In this document: piece by piece, positions 52,701 to 60,932 of the stretch | How the letters are laid out: every line of letters begins with the position of its first letter | How positions within the stretch are numbered: position 1 is the first letter of the stretch | NCBI GenBank assembly: GCA_035622175.1 | Contig: DASPVV010000076.1 | Span: 1 to 64,000, forward strand | DNA length: 64,000 nt | Source: JAFAGX01 sp035622175 | Lineage (GTDB): Bacteria > Acidobacteriota > Terriglobia > Terriglobales > Acidobacteriaceae | Direction of reading: 5' to 3' | Notes under the pieces: model-generated | Seen by the model: only the letters and a program-made list of their open reading frames with translations | Told to the model about the DNA's origin: nothing | Databases searched by the model: none | Translations under genes and position numbers: made by a program

Positions 52701-52773
52701 CTATGAACGGATCTCTGCAGCCATTCAGAAGATGCTGACGGATCGGGCTCGATCCCTTCCTGGAGCGAGGTGA
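49726..52773 (+). CDS. Fusion of PLP group II decarboxylase, TPR region and RimK-like ATP-grasp ligase
   Basis: This is a 1015-residue fusion. Residues 35-500 are a group II amino acid decarboxylase (AADC/glutamate decarboxylase fold) with HVDGAYGALA and FDFHKWGQVPYDAG, where K325 should bind PLP. Residues about 520-690 are TPR helices (HRVALNNLGCVLMATGHRKA, LRREAREHFEQALRVQPDYE). The last 300 residues form an ATP-grasp ligase (ELVVMQYLDARGADGKTRKYRAMV, split; LGLDYGGIDFGLSAKREVLL; FEANATMVV). The enzyme could decarboxylate an amino acid and join the amine to a carboxylate. With the divergent cysteate synthase as neighbour, taurine is the attractive amine (inference). Confidence 0.85.
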   Translation: MCAAYQAMVPTPPVETEKAERVVSGQPCQTLDPSDWEGFRAQAHRMLDDIVDYTKNIRERPVWQPIPEEVRQRFREAVPLGPSPLAEIHQEFMNHILPFAAGNVHPGFMGWVHGGGTPVGMLAEMLAAGLNANLGGRDQAPLEVERQITSWMRAIFGFPETASGLFVTGTSMANFIALVIARDAELGCDVRRRGVAASAKRLTAYGSAAIHGCVAKAMDFCGLGSDALRLIPTDNRHRMDLGGLATAIQNDREAGFQPFLVVGTAGTVDTGAIDDLAGIADIAHRQKLWFHVDGAYGALAMFAPELARKLLGVERADSLAFDFHKWGQVPYDAGFILVRDGALQRNAFRAPSAYLQRATHGLAAGPPWPSDYGPDLSRGFRALKTWFTLKVYGTVAIGAAVARTCELARYLGRRITEVPELELLAPVELNIVCFRYRAVESEEVNARIVVELQESGTVAPSTTRIAGQLAIRVALVNHRTGRDEIDILLNKTLELGRRIVKNRDASGRTASDAGSADSGPRVAWEGALREVENQLASNPGSIDLLLKRASLFSELRRLVDARNDYIKVLEREPSHRVALNNLGCVLMATGHRKAAGIAYKEAVARHPDDLMSRVNLGYFLLEECERLTVYEQAEQALALRREAREHFEQALRVQPDYEKAHEGLSYVLADLGDEQKAEWHRREAFRSRSIIPLAYRGERAALPVLLLVAASGGNVRLQKFLDDTIFRTYVVLPEFCDGETPLPVHRLVINAIGDAEVSSVALAAAQSVIARTTAPVINSPAAVLATGRSNNAQRLSGLPGVMTPITATLPREQLSHADVEVTLARHGLQFPLLLRTPGFHTGLHFLRVDNLEALPDTLAKLPGEELVVMQYLDARGADGKTRKYRAMVIDGQLYPLHCAVSSHWKIHYFTAEMENNPAHRAEDEAFLENMSGVLGPLAMNALERIQSVLGLDYGGIDFGLSAKREVLLFEANATMVVNPPEPDARWNYRRPAYERISAAIQKMLTDRARSLPGAR

Positions 52774-52940
52774 CGATGCCCTGCCTACGTCGGATGTCCG
52801 AGGGAGGGGTCGCCGAACCAGAATCTCGAATCCAAACCATTCCTAGAAGCTAAGCGAACCTCTGCCCAGCCTGTTCCGCGACGCTCGCGCTCAGCCCCTT
52901 TTCAAGTTTGGATTCCTCGCAAGCGAGTTACCGGGCGACG

Positions 52941-52973
52941 TTCGAATTCATGACACTGTGTCATGATTGCGAA
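52941..52973. promoter_or_regulatory. Long palindrome ahead of the OmpR-type regulator
   Basis: TCATGACA-CTG-TGTCATGA is a perfect 19-base dyad, flanked by TTCG on the left and CGAA on the right. It lies about 200 bases before the regulator start. The rest of 52774-53169 holds no gene. It has two direct copies of GGATCGTGA (53101-53109, 53130-53138), nearer the gene. Confidence 0.5.
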
Positions 52974-53169
52974 CGGCCGGGAGAGGCTTCACTTTCAGAA
53001 GATTTCTCATGGCGCCCTCAGACAGCTTGCAGTTTCATAGACTTGAATTAATCGCGCATTAAGGTCCTCTAATTGCAATGGTTGTCAGGTCCAGGAACAA
53101 GGATCGTGACTGATCTCCCCCTAGTCAACGGATCGTGAATCCTGTTCATTACTGCGGAACAAGGGGAAT

Positions 53170-53904
53170 ATGGAGATACCACAGACAATTCCTTCGCTAG
53201 AGACAAGGCCGGGCCTCAAGCCAAGCCACACGGCACACGTGCTCGTCGCCGACGATGACGTTCCGCTGGCACACTTCTTGCGTCGCGGCCTCGAAAGCAA
53301 CAAGTACGACGTGCGCCTCGCCCACGATGGGGAGGCTACGCTCGAGGAGATCTCGACAACACGGTATGGGCTCCTGATTCTGGATCTGAACCTCCCCAAA
53401 ATCGACGGCATGTCGTTGCTGGGACGGATGCGGCCCATGGCACCGAATCTGCCGGTTTTGGTGCTTACAGCCCGCACTGCAGTCGAGGACCGGATCCTGG
53501 CCTTGGACGGCGGCGCCGACGACTACATGGTCAAGCCGTTCTCTTTCCAGGAGTTGATCGCCAGATCTCGCGCGCTCATGCGGCGCAACGGGAGAACGTC
53601 GGGAAGCGTGTTGCAAGTGGGTGATTTGATGTTGAATCGCGCCGAGTTCCGTGTCGAACGGGCTGGCAAGAAGATTGAATTGACCGCCAAGGAGTTCGCT
53701 CTTCTGGAATATCTCATGGTCAACGCTCGATCGACGGTGACCCGCGCCATGATCATGGAGGAGGTTTGGAAGACTCCCTACGACGGCAAGACAAACTTGG
53801 TGGATGTATACATCAAGTACGTGCGTGACAAGGTGGACACGGGTTTCTCGTGCAGGTTGTTGCGCACGGCCCGTGGCATCGGCTATGGCATCAGTGACAA
53901 TTAG
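53170..53904 (+). CDS. OmpR/PhoB-family response regulator
   Basis: The 244-residue protein has a receiver domain (about 22-140) with VLVADDDV, phospho-acceptor D72 in LILDLNLPKIDG, T100-type LVLTART and VKPF. A winged-helix DNA-binding domain follows (LTAKEFALLEYLMVNARSTV, then VDVYIKYVRDKVD and RTARGIGYGI). The ribosome site AAGGGG precedes ATG. It is followed closely by a degenerate kinase and a sigma54-type ATPase, so it may be the DNA-binding arm of that unit. Confidence 0.93.
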   Translation: MEIPQTIPSLETRPGLKPSHTAHVLVADDDVPLAHFLRRGLESNKYDVRLAHDGEATLEEISTTRYGLLILDLNLPKIDGMSLLGRMRPMAPNLPVLVLTARTAVEDRILALDGGADDYMVKPFSFQELIARSRALMRRNGRTSGSVLQVGDLMLNRAEFRVERAGKKIELTAKEFALLEYLMVNARSTVTRAMIMEEVWKTPYDGKTNLVDVYIKYVRDKVDTGFSCRLLRTARGIGYGISDN

Positions 53905-53914
53905 GGGACTTAGG

Positions 53915-54640
53915 ATGACGTTCGACTCCCAGGCAGGTTGTGCAACGGCGGCTTTCGATCAGGAAAACAGCGCGGCATTGGCACGCGGACTGCATCAGGC
54001 AGCCCAACCTCTTACTGCGCTTCAGGGATGGCTGGAACTCGCTCTGCTTGGATCGCACACGGAGGCAGAGTACAAGTCGTCCATCCGGCAGGCGATCGAG
54101 GAATCCAACAGGGTTTTGACCTGCTTTAACCGCTTGCGTGAACTGGCGCGACTGCCAGATTCGGCGCCGAGCATCTCAGGCGTTGCGGTATCGGCCTTGG
54201 TGAGTGCCGTTCTGGAAAGATTCGAGAGCGATTTCGAGGCTGCCGGAGTGGACGTCGTATTCCATCCCTTGCCGGACAGATCGGGAGTTGACGATCGTGT
54301 GCGGGCTTCGGAGAGCCGAGTCGCGACGGTCTTGTCGCTCATTCTATCGAGTTCGTTCCCCTTTCTTGCGAGCGGAGATCGACTGGAATTAGCCATGACC
54401 TCACTGCCGGAGACGGTCGAGATCTATGTGCTGGCCCGGAAGCAAAACCCGGCCTCTGGGGCTTGGCGGCAAGAACTCCATGGGAGCGCTCCCCTGGAGC
54501 TCGCGCATGCCCTCATGCTCGGCATCGGAGGCATGGTTACCTTGGGTCAACCTGCCTTCTCGGTGCGCATCTTGCTGCCGAAGATGCCGGCAATGTCGCG
54601 GTCGTGCGGTTCAGCAGAAACGAGATGCGCCCATGTCTAG
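53915..54640 (+). CDS. Degenerate histidine-kinase-like protein
   Basis: The 241-residue product (ATG 53915 behind TTAGGATG) has a dimerisation/H-box-like helix (ARGLHQAAQPLTALQGWLEL) with a possible phospho-accepting H27. Two further helices follow, then a C-terminal part where N, G1 and G2 ATP-binding motifs cannot be found. It has no membrane segment. It may act as a phosphotransfer or scaffold protein rather than a kinase. It overlaps the next gene by eight bases. Confidence 0.65.
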   Translation: MTFDSQAGCATAAFDQENSAALARGLHQAAQPLTALQGWLELALLGSHTEAEYKSSIRQAIEESNRVLTCFNRLRELARLPDSAPSISGVAVSALVSAVLERFESDFEAAGVDVVFHPLPDRSGVDDRVRASESRVATVLSLILSSSFPFLASGDRLELAMTSLPETVEIYVLARKQNPASGAWRQELHGSAPLELAHALMLGIGGMVTLGQPAFSVRILLPKMPAMSRSCGSAETRCAHV

Positions 54641-55814
54641 CGTACTTGCCTCTCCTCACGTTCCTGCCCATGGCCTGAACGCTGTCGGCACCGTGGGTCT
54701 TCTGGTGGTCAGTTCGAATCCCGATCTACGTCGGAATCTGATCGCAAGACTCGAGTCCGACCATTGGCTCGTGGCGCAGTCAGGCAGTGGGGCTGAGGCA
54801 CTGGAGAAGATCGATGCCGGGGAAGCATCCCTCGTAGTTCTGGATCCGAGCCTTCCCGATCTCGAAGTTGAGGAGTTCAAGGCGATCGTGCAGGAACAGT
54901 ACCCTGGCGTCATGGTCATCCCGATTAACCCGCTCACGGGGCAACCCATGGTGGCTACTCCCTCACCAGACTCGATTTGTTTTGAGGTGGTACGAAAGAT
55001 TGAGCAGGGATCGCCCTTTCGATCCGCAGCCACGATTTCCGCCCGGGTAACGGAGGGAGAAGACATCTCTCCGAATGGTTTGCCGGGATTTCTAGGAATG
55101 GCTCCTTCGGTACGGCGTCTGTGCTCGATGGTCCATTTGGTGGCTCAGAGGGATACAACCGTGCTGATTACGGGAGAGAGCGGCACCGGGAAGGATGTTG
55201 TAGCCCGGGCTCTTCATCAACTCGGCACCCGGCGCCTGAGACCGTTCGTCGTGATCAATTGTGCGGCCATTCCCGAAGCCCTCCTCGAGGCCGAATTGTT
55301 CGGATTTGTAAAGGGAGCATTCACGGGCGCGGTACAGTCCAGAATCGGACGCATTCATGCCGCTCACGGCGGGACGCTGTTTTTAGACGAAATTGGGGAT
55401 CTGCCCTTAAGCTTGCAGTCAAAACTGTTGCGCTTTCTCGAACAGGGGGAAGTGCAAAGGCTGGGCAGCAGCGATTCGTTTCGTGTCGATGTTCGCGTGA
55501 TTGCGGCGACCAACGCGAACCTTCGCCGACTGGTTCAAGAGCATAATTTTCGCGAGGATCTTTATTATCGACTTTCCGTTTTTCCCATCGAACTCAGTCC
55601 GCTCCGGGACCGCATGGAGGATCTCCATCTCTTGACGGAACATTTTCTGGGGAAGTTTTGCCCGCACGATGTCATGGTTAGCGCCGAGGCATCCGCACTT
55701 TTGCACAAGCATACCTGGCCGGGTAACGTTCGTGAACTGCGAAACGTTATCGAACGGGCAAGCATTCTGGTTGGACAAGGCGGGACCATCGGGTCGGAGC
55801 ACATCGTCCTCTGA
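54633..55814 (+). CDS. Sigma54-interacting AAA+ regulator with pseudo-receiver and no DNA-binding domain
   Basis: The 393-residue protein has a receiver-like N-terminus with D71 (VVLDPSLPD) but SSN in place of the acidic pair, so phosphorylation is doubtful. The AAA+ domain is complete: GESGTGKD near 180, GAFTGA near 228, the FREDLYYRLSVFPIEL block, and the WPGNVRELRNVIE region. The protein ends right after this (TIGSEHIVL). No Fis-type helix-turn-helix is present, and none is readable in the following bases. Some flagellar activators, such as Helicobacter FlgR, also lack this domain and work from solution. Confidence 0.88.
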   Translation: MSSVLASPHVPAHGLNAVGTVGLLVVSSNPDLRRNLIARLESDHWLVAQSGSGAEALEKIDAGEASLVVLDPSLPDLEVEEFKAIVQEQYPGVMVIPINPLTGQPMVATPSPDSICFEVVRKIEQGSPFRSAATISARVTEGEDISPNGLPGFLGMAPSVRRLCSMVHLVAQRDTTVLITGESGTGKDVVARALHQLGTRRLRPFVVINCAAIPEALLEAELFGFVKGAFTGAVQSRIGRIHAAHGGTLFLDEIGDLPLSLQSKLLRFLEQGEVQRLGSSDSFRVDVRVIAATNANLRRLVQEHNFREDLYYRLSVFPIELSPLRDRMEDLHLLTEHFLGKFCPHDVMVSAEASALLHKHTWPGNVRELRNVIERASILVGQGGTIGSEHIVL

Positions 55815-55868
55815 ACGCGCCGCACCGGGTTGGTTGATCACCGGAGTCGGGCAAGGAGGCTTTCTGGC

Positions 55869-56339
55869 TCACATCTCTTCGACGGGCCAGTCGTTGCCGG
55901 CCTCATTCTTCAGCTTGTCTGCTACCTTCGCTCGAATCCTCACGGGAATTGCCGCTTCCCGTCCCAGGGTGAATGTCACGTACTCCAAGAACCAGGGTCG
56001 GCTTCTTCGCACCTTGATTTCTCTCCATGGGATCAGCAATGGAGGGTGCATGAAGCGAACTAGGAACATGCTGGCTAAGTACAGACCTTCCCGATTGGCT
56101 CCCAGCGTGAGCGCGTGGTTGTAGTTAACCAGCCACCGCATCCGGGCGCTTTGTCCTCCCCATCTTGCTCCGTCAAACCTGGTTTGTGTTCGATACAGTT
56201 TTGACAAGCGAAACCAGCCACCAACGAAACTAAGGATCGCCCCTACCAGAAGCCACAGGACAACCAAGTAGGCGGGGAAGATGGCTGCAAACAGCGCGGG
56301 ATGTTGGTCGATGAAACGCTGCCAATGGTTGGGAGACAT
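55869..56339 (-). CDS. Small membrane protein, unknown
   Basis: From ATG 56339 the product has 156 residues with one strong hydrophobic helix (AAIFPAYLVVLWLLVGAILSF near 18-38) and a cytoplasmic-type C-terminal part (LLIPWREIKVRRSRPWFLEYV, REAAIPVRIRAKVADKL). The second part resembles bacterial PH-like domains in pattern only. A longer frame upstream runs into the hydrolase gene. No function can be given. It faces the AAA+ gene. Confidence 0.55.
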   Translation of the reverse strand: MSPNHWQRFIDQHPALFAAIFPAYLVVLWLLVGAILSFVGGWFRLSKLYRTQTRFDGARWGGQSARMRWLVNYNHALTLGANREGLYLASMFLVRFMHPPLLIPWREIKVRRSRPWFLEYVTFTLGREAAIPVRIRAKVADKLKNEAGNDWPVEEM

Positions 56340-56509
56340 GCCTCGGAGTCCGACGACACCCGCTGGCCTAAAACGTGACCACGCTCGTGTGTGGACAACA
56401 ATTGTATCGCTTGCTGAAAGAAAGCAAGGATCGCACAACCATCGCCCCACGCGTCGCGAGAGCACTCCCTTCAAGCAGCCGCATGGGCCATCGCTAACAC
56501 TCGGTCGGG

Positions 56510-57550
56510 TCACTCTCCGTTGTGCGCCTGGGCTGCCGAAGGCCATTGGCCGCCGAGAAAGGACTGAATTGCCTCGAGTACAGCCTCGGTCTGGTCCACG
56601 AAGGCAGCGTGACCGGCATTTGGAATCAGCAGGAGTCTGGCATCGGGCGGACACTTTGCCCATTCCCGGGTTGCATCCAGCGGAATGTTGGTCTTGTCAC
56701 CCTCGATCACCAGGGCAGGCACTTTGAGCCTGCTTAACATCGGCCTCATGTCGAAATCGCCTAAGGAACTGATCACCGCCCTGAACACCCTCGGAGAATT
56801 TCGCAGGGCCGCCACAGAACTGTTACAGGTGTCCCACGAGCTGCCCTCCATGGGTTGGGGATGAAAGAGGTAGAGACGCAAGAGAATTCGTTCTCGCTCA
56901 TGGCAGATGGCTGGCAGCTTATCGTCGGGGGCCGTTTCCATCTGCTTCCCCAGCTCTTGGATTTGGGTCGAATCTTCCTTGCTCAACAGCGACTCCATCT
57001 TCGCATTGCGTTCCTGCAGGTATGGCTTGTTGGCAGGTGGCATGGGATCGAGGAAGACGATCCGCAAAACCCGATCCGGGTGTGCTTCGGCGTAGTAAGC
57101 AGCCAACCCAGATCCCCAAGACAGACCCACCAAGCTCATCTTTTCGATCCCAAAGTGCTCGCGAAGCGACTCCAGGTCGCGTACGTAGGCCTCCACGGTG
57201 AGCAACTCGGTTTGCTGGACCAGATCAGAGCGGCCTCCTCCACGCTGGTCGTACAGGATGAGAGTATGTCGCTGGGCGAGCGGCTCCATGAGGTAGCCGC
57301 CGTCACTCATGCTGGCACCAGGCCCGCCGTGGAGAAAGACGACAAAGTCGTGGACCGTTCCCAGCTTGCGGTAAAACAGCTTCACCTGGTCCGCGCCGTT
57401 GAAGTATCCTTCCTCGACCGCAGGCTTTGCAGCCGACATTCGATTCTGCGCTGCCGCGCGCGTCGGATGGAAAATCAGACAGACAGCCGAGAACAAGAGC
57501 GCGGTTGCTCTGCGAACATAGGACCAATGTACGTGGCGTAAGGTCCGCAT
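56510..57550 (-). CDS. Secreted alpha/beta hydrolase, proline-iminopeptidase-like
   Basis: The 346-residue protein has a signal peptide (ATALLFSAVCLIFHPTRAAAQ near 15-35) and the oxyanion motif HGGPG (74-78), diagnostic for prolyl aminopeptidase-type hydrolases. The nucleophile S144 is in GLSWG, the acid is likely in VIEGDKTNIP and the histidine in NAGHAAFV. It would cleave N-terminal residues or esters outside the cytoplasm. It is not coupled to neighbours. Confidence 0.85.
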   Translation of the reverse strand: MRTLRHVHWSYVRRATALLFSAVCLIFHPTRAAAQNRMSAAKPAVEEGYFNGADQVKLFYRKLGTVHDFVVFLHGGPGASMSDGGYLMEPLAQRHTLILYDQRGGGRSDLVQQTELLTVEAYVRDLESLREHFGIEKMSLVGLSWGSGLAAYYAEAHPDRVLRIVFLDPMPPANKPYLQERNAKMESLLSKEDSTQIQELGKQMETAPDDKLPAICHERERILLRLYLFHPQPMEGSSWDTCNSSVAALRNSPRVFRAVISSLGDFDMRPMLSRLKVPALVIEGDKTNIPLDATREWAKCPPDARLLLIPNAGHAAFVDQTEAVLEAIQSFLGGQWPSAAQAHNGE

Positions 57551-57799
57551 AACCGCTGACTGACCTTTCTCACATGTTCGCGGTTGCCCTCGAATACTCG
57601 ACTGCCGCGAACACCCTTCTCCAGTTTGACCATAGTCGAATGACGATTCGACTACGATTACGATCGATTGGCCATCTGCATGTTGCGCCCGGTGACGTCA
57701 AATCAGCCAGAAAACCTGCGATCCCAAATAATATAGGATCGAGAGCTTGAGCGCGACCACGGTGCCTCTCACGCCAACTCCTGGTCAAACCGGCAAGCA

Positions 57800-58612
57800 A
57801 TGAGCCTCGCGAAAAATATCCCGAATGATTTGCGCGACCTTTTGCAGGCGATGGCTGCCGATTTTCGAGCGATACTCTCTCGCAATTTGGTTGGAATCTA
57901 CCTGTGGGGTTCGCTGACTTACGGTGCGTTCGACGAGCGCTGCAGCGATGTCGATCTGGTCACGGTCACAGCCCGCGATCTCAATGACCGCGAGTTTTCT
58001 GCACTGGATGAGTGGTTCCAGCATCAAGCGGAGCAAAACCGCTGGGTCAAGCGACTCGACATCCGCTTCGTGATTGACCATGAATTCCTCGACAAGACAT
58101 CCCGATGTTGCGGGCTCTACCACGACACGGAAAGACTCGTCCGGCATGGATCGGACGGGAATCCGATCATGTGGGTGAATATTGCCCAGTCCGGCGTCAC
58201 TCTCTGGGGCAAGAACGCCAAGTGCATCGCACCCCAGGTGTCCGAGCAATGTCTCAACGACGCGCTCTTGCTGGAAGTGAACTATCTTAAGGAAGACCTA
58301 CACGCCAATGCCGGGTCTCGCTCGGAGAGAGCCTTCATCCACAATGCCTACGCCGTGCTCACGGCCTGCCGCATTCTCTATTCGGCCTATCACCGGAAGC
58401 TGGTTTCCAAAGACCAAGCGTATGACTGGTCGATCGAAACCATGCCCTCGATCTGGCACCCCGTCATCCATGCGGCCAGAGAGAATCGGCTCAAGAATTC
58501 CGGCTCGACGACACCTGAGTTGGAAGGCGCTGCCCTGCGCTTCCTAAGCTTCGTCGGCGGTGAAGTCAAACGTGCTCTGCGAAGCCAAGACCCTTCCGCT
58601 AGTCGGTCCTAG
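57800..58612 (+). CDS. Nucleotidyltransferase, AadA-like with DUF4111 C-terminus
   Basis: The 270-residue product has the pol-beta nucleotidyltransferase motif G37-S38 with D50-x-D52 (GSLTYGAFDERCSDVDLV). A helical C-terminal region follows (RAFIHNAYAVLTACRILYSA). The layout resembles aminoglycoside adenylyltransferases (AadA/ANT) and many housekeeping homologues. Resistance activity cannot be claimed from sequence alone. ATG 57800 has a weak ribosome site. Confidence 0.75.
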   Translation: MSLAKNIPNDLRDLLQAMAADFRAILSRNLVGIYLWGSLTYGAFDERCSDVDLVTVTARDLNDREFSALDEWFQHQAEQNRWVKRLDIRFVIDHEFLDKTSRCCGLYHDTERLVRHGSDGNPIMWVNIAQSGVTLWGKNAKCIAPQVSEQCLNDALLLEVNYLKEDLHANAGSRSERAFIHNAYAVLTACRILYSAYHRKLVSKDQAYDWSIETMPSIWHPVIHAARENRLKNSGSTTPELEGAALRFLSFVGGEVKRALRSQDPSASRS

Positions 58613-58793
58613 CCCGCTATCCCCCGGATGCTGCTTGCGGCGGGCCGAATCTGAATCTCAGGGATTCCTGACGATATCCTGACGATAGAACGATCGGATC
58701 ATCGAATCGATCCATGGGAACGTCCTTCGAACCACCCGCTTTATGGTACACTCCGCGCGAAAGTGCGCTCACACTACTACCGGGAATGGACGA

Positions 58794-60932
58794 ATGAAAC
58801 TGCGTCGGATCGTTGTGTCTGGGGCATGGATGGGATGGGTTGCAGCGTCGATGTTGGCGAGTGGACAACAAGCGCCGCCTGGGCCGCGGGCGATCACCGT
58901 CGATGATGCTTTTCAGGTCAAGGCAGTAGATGAACCGCAGATCAGCGCGGACGGAGCCTGGGTGGCGTACACGGTGGAGACCGCATCTCTGAAAGAGGAC
59001 AAGAGCCACACGCGAGTTTGGATGGTGCCGTCGCTGGGGGGCGAGGCGGTGGCGATGACGGTAGAGAATGAGACGTCGACCCATCCGCGGTGGAGCCCGG
59101 ACGGAAAGTATTTGGCGTTTTTGTCCGGGCGGAATGACGGCAAGACGCAGGTGTATCTGCTCAACCGGCAAGGTGGCGAAGCGCGGAAGCTGACCGACAC
59201 CGTCCAGGACGTGGAAGATTTTGCCTGGGCGCCAGACGCCAGACGGATGGTCGTGGTGCTACGGGATCCGAAGCCGGAGGAGATTGAGGAGGCGAGGGAG
59301 AGGACGAAGGACGAGGCAGGTGGTGAGGCCGGAGGGGAGAGCGCCGGGTCGAAGAAGAGCAAAACCCCGCGGCCCATCGTGGTCGACCGCTATCAGTTTA
59401 AGTCGGATGAGGTTGGATATTTGGACCGGCGGCGCACCCATTTGTATGTATTCGACCTTGCGACGGAGAAGATGATGCAGGTGACCTCAGGGGATTTTGA
59501 CGATGAAGAGCCGGCGTGGTCGCCGGACGGGAAGTGGCTGGCATTCTCGAGCAAGCGAACGCTGCCGGATCCGGACCGCAATTACGATCGCAACATTTTT
59601 GTGGTGGCGTCAGATAACGCGGACAAGGGCGAGCATCCGACGCAGGTGACGACGAATCCCGGATTGGAGGCACAGCCCGCGTGGTCACCGGATGGGAAGT
59701 GGATTACGTATGTGACGCAACTGGATCCAAAGCTGCTGGACTACTCGACGAAGCATGTGGCTGTGTCGCCGGCGACGGGTGGCGAGGCTGCGGTGCTGAC
59801 CAAGGCGCTGGATCGGATGGCGAGCGACCCGCGATTTTCGCCGGATGGGAAGTTCATCTATTTCATCGCAGATGACGACGGCACGCAGAACCTGTGCAAG
59901 GTGCCTGCGGCTGGCGGAGAGGTAACCCGGCTGATTGGCGGGCGGCTGATGCTGTACGCGTACACCGTAGCGAACAACCAAGTGGTAGCGGCATTGATGA
60001 CGACGCCGGAGCGGCCGTCGGAGGTTTTCACGATGGGGGCGGAGGGCGGAGAGCCAAAGCGCATCACGCACGAGAATGATGCGCTGATGGCCCAGTTAAA
60101 GCTCACGGCGCCCGAGTACGTGTCTTTCAAGAGCAAAGACGGGACGATGGTGAGTGGCTTCCTCTACAAGCCGCTCGATTATGTTCCGGGGAAAAAGTAT
60201 GCGGCGATCTTGCGGCCGCATGGCGGTCCGGTCTGGTCGTACTACGCAGAGTTCACCCATCTTGCACAGTTGTTCGCGGCAAACGGGTATGTGGTGCTGT
60301 ATCCCAATCCGCGTGGGTCGACGGGACGGGGACAGGGTTATGCGCAGGCGATTTTTGCGGACTGGGGAAACAAGGATTTTCAGGACGACATGGCGATGGT
60401 GGATTACGCCATCGCACGGGGACTGGTCGATCCGGAGAAGTTAGGAGTGGGCGGGTGGTCGTACGGTGGGATTTCGACGGACTTTATCATCACGCAGACG
60501 ACGCGCTTCAAGGCGGCGATCTCGGGGGCGGGCGCGACGAAGTTCGATTCGATGTACGGGCACGATCAGTACATCTTGGATTATGAGACGGAGCTGGGGC
60601 GTCCGTGGGAGAAGCGTGCGGTGTGGGACCATGTGTCGATGTATTCGAAGGTGGCGAACGTGACGACACCCACGCTGTTCATGGGGGGAGACATTGATTG
60701 GAATGTGCCAATCCTGGGCGGCGAGCAAATGTACCAGTCGTTGAAGAGCCTGGGGAAAGAGACGGAATTAGTGGTGTATCCGGGGGAGTATCACGAGTTC
60801 AAGATGCCATCGCATTTGAAGGATCGGATGGAGCGGTACCTGGCCTGGTACGCACATTATGTGAAGGCGGATGGAACGCCGGCGCAGCCGGTGGAGAGGA
60901 CGGCAGAGAAGGAGAAAAAGGACGGGGAGTAG
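58794..60932 (+). CDS. Secreted S9-family (prolyl oligopeptidase-like) peptidase
   Basis: The 712-residue protein starts at ATG 58794, giving a signal-like N-terminus that ends near GQQAPPG. WD40/TolB-like repeats (ADGAWVAYTV, WSPDGKWLAF, FSPDGKFIYF) form a propeller. The catalytic domain has the nucleophile motif GGWSYGG (Ser about 556), aspartate in GGDIDWNVP and histidine in YPGEYHEF. It should cleave short peptides in the periplasm or outside. A few codons upstream remain open but lack a ribosome site. Confidence 0.9.
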   Translation: MKLRRIVVSGAWMGWVAASMLASGQQAPPGPRAITVDDAFQVKAVDEPQISADGAWVAYTVETASLKEDKSHTRVWMVPSLGGEAVAMTVENETSTHPRWSPDGKYLAFLSGRNDGKTQVYLLNRQGGEARKLTDTVQDVEDFAWAPDARRMVVVLRDPKPEEIEEARERTKDEAGGEAGGESAGSKKSKTPRPIVVDRYQFKSDEVGYLDRRRTHLYVFDLATEKMMQVTSGDFDDEEPAWSPDGKWLAFSSKRTLPDPDRNYDRNIFVVASDNADKGEHPTQVTTNPGLEAQPAWSPDGKWITYVTQLDPKLLDYSTKHVAVSPATGGEAAVLTKALDRMASDPRFSPDGKFIYFIADDDGTQNLCKVPAAGGEVTRLIGGRLMLYAYTVANNQVVAALMTTPERPSEVFTMGAEGGEPKRITHENDALMAQLKLTAPEYVSFKSKDGTMVSGFLYKPLDYVPGKKYAAILRPHGGPVWSYYAEFTHLAQLFAANGYVVLYPNPRGSTGRGQGYAQAIFADWGNKDFQDDMAMVDYAIARGLVDPEKLGVGGWSYGGISTDFIITQTTRFKAAISGAGATKFDSMYGHDQYILDYETELGRPWEKRAVWDHVSMYSKVANVTTPTLFMGGDIDWNVPILGGEQMYQSLKSLGKETELVVYPGEYHEFKMPSHLKDRMERYLAWYAHYVKADGTPAQPVERTAEKEKKDGE

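Noticed and set aside
53101..53138. Direct repeat GGATCGTGA as an OmpR-type binding site
   Set aside because: The 29-base spacing does not match the usual 10 or 11 base multiples well, and only two copies exist. Kept as a note in the region entry only.
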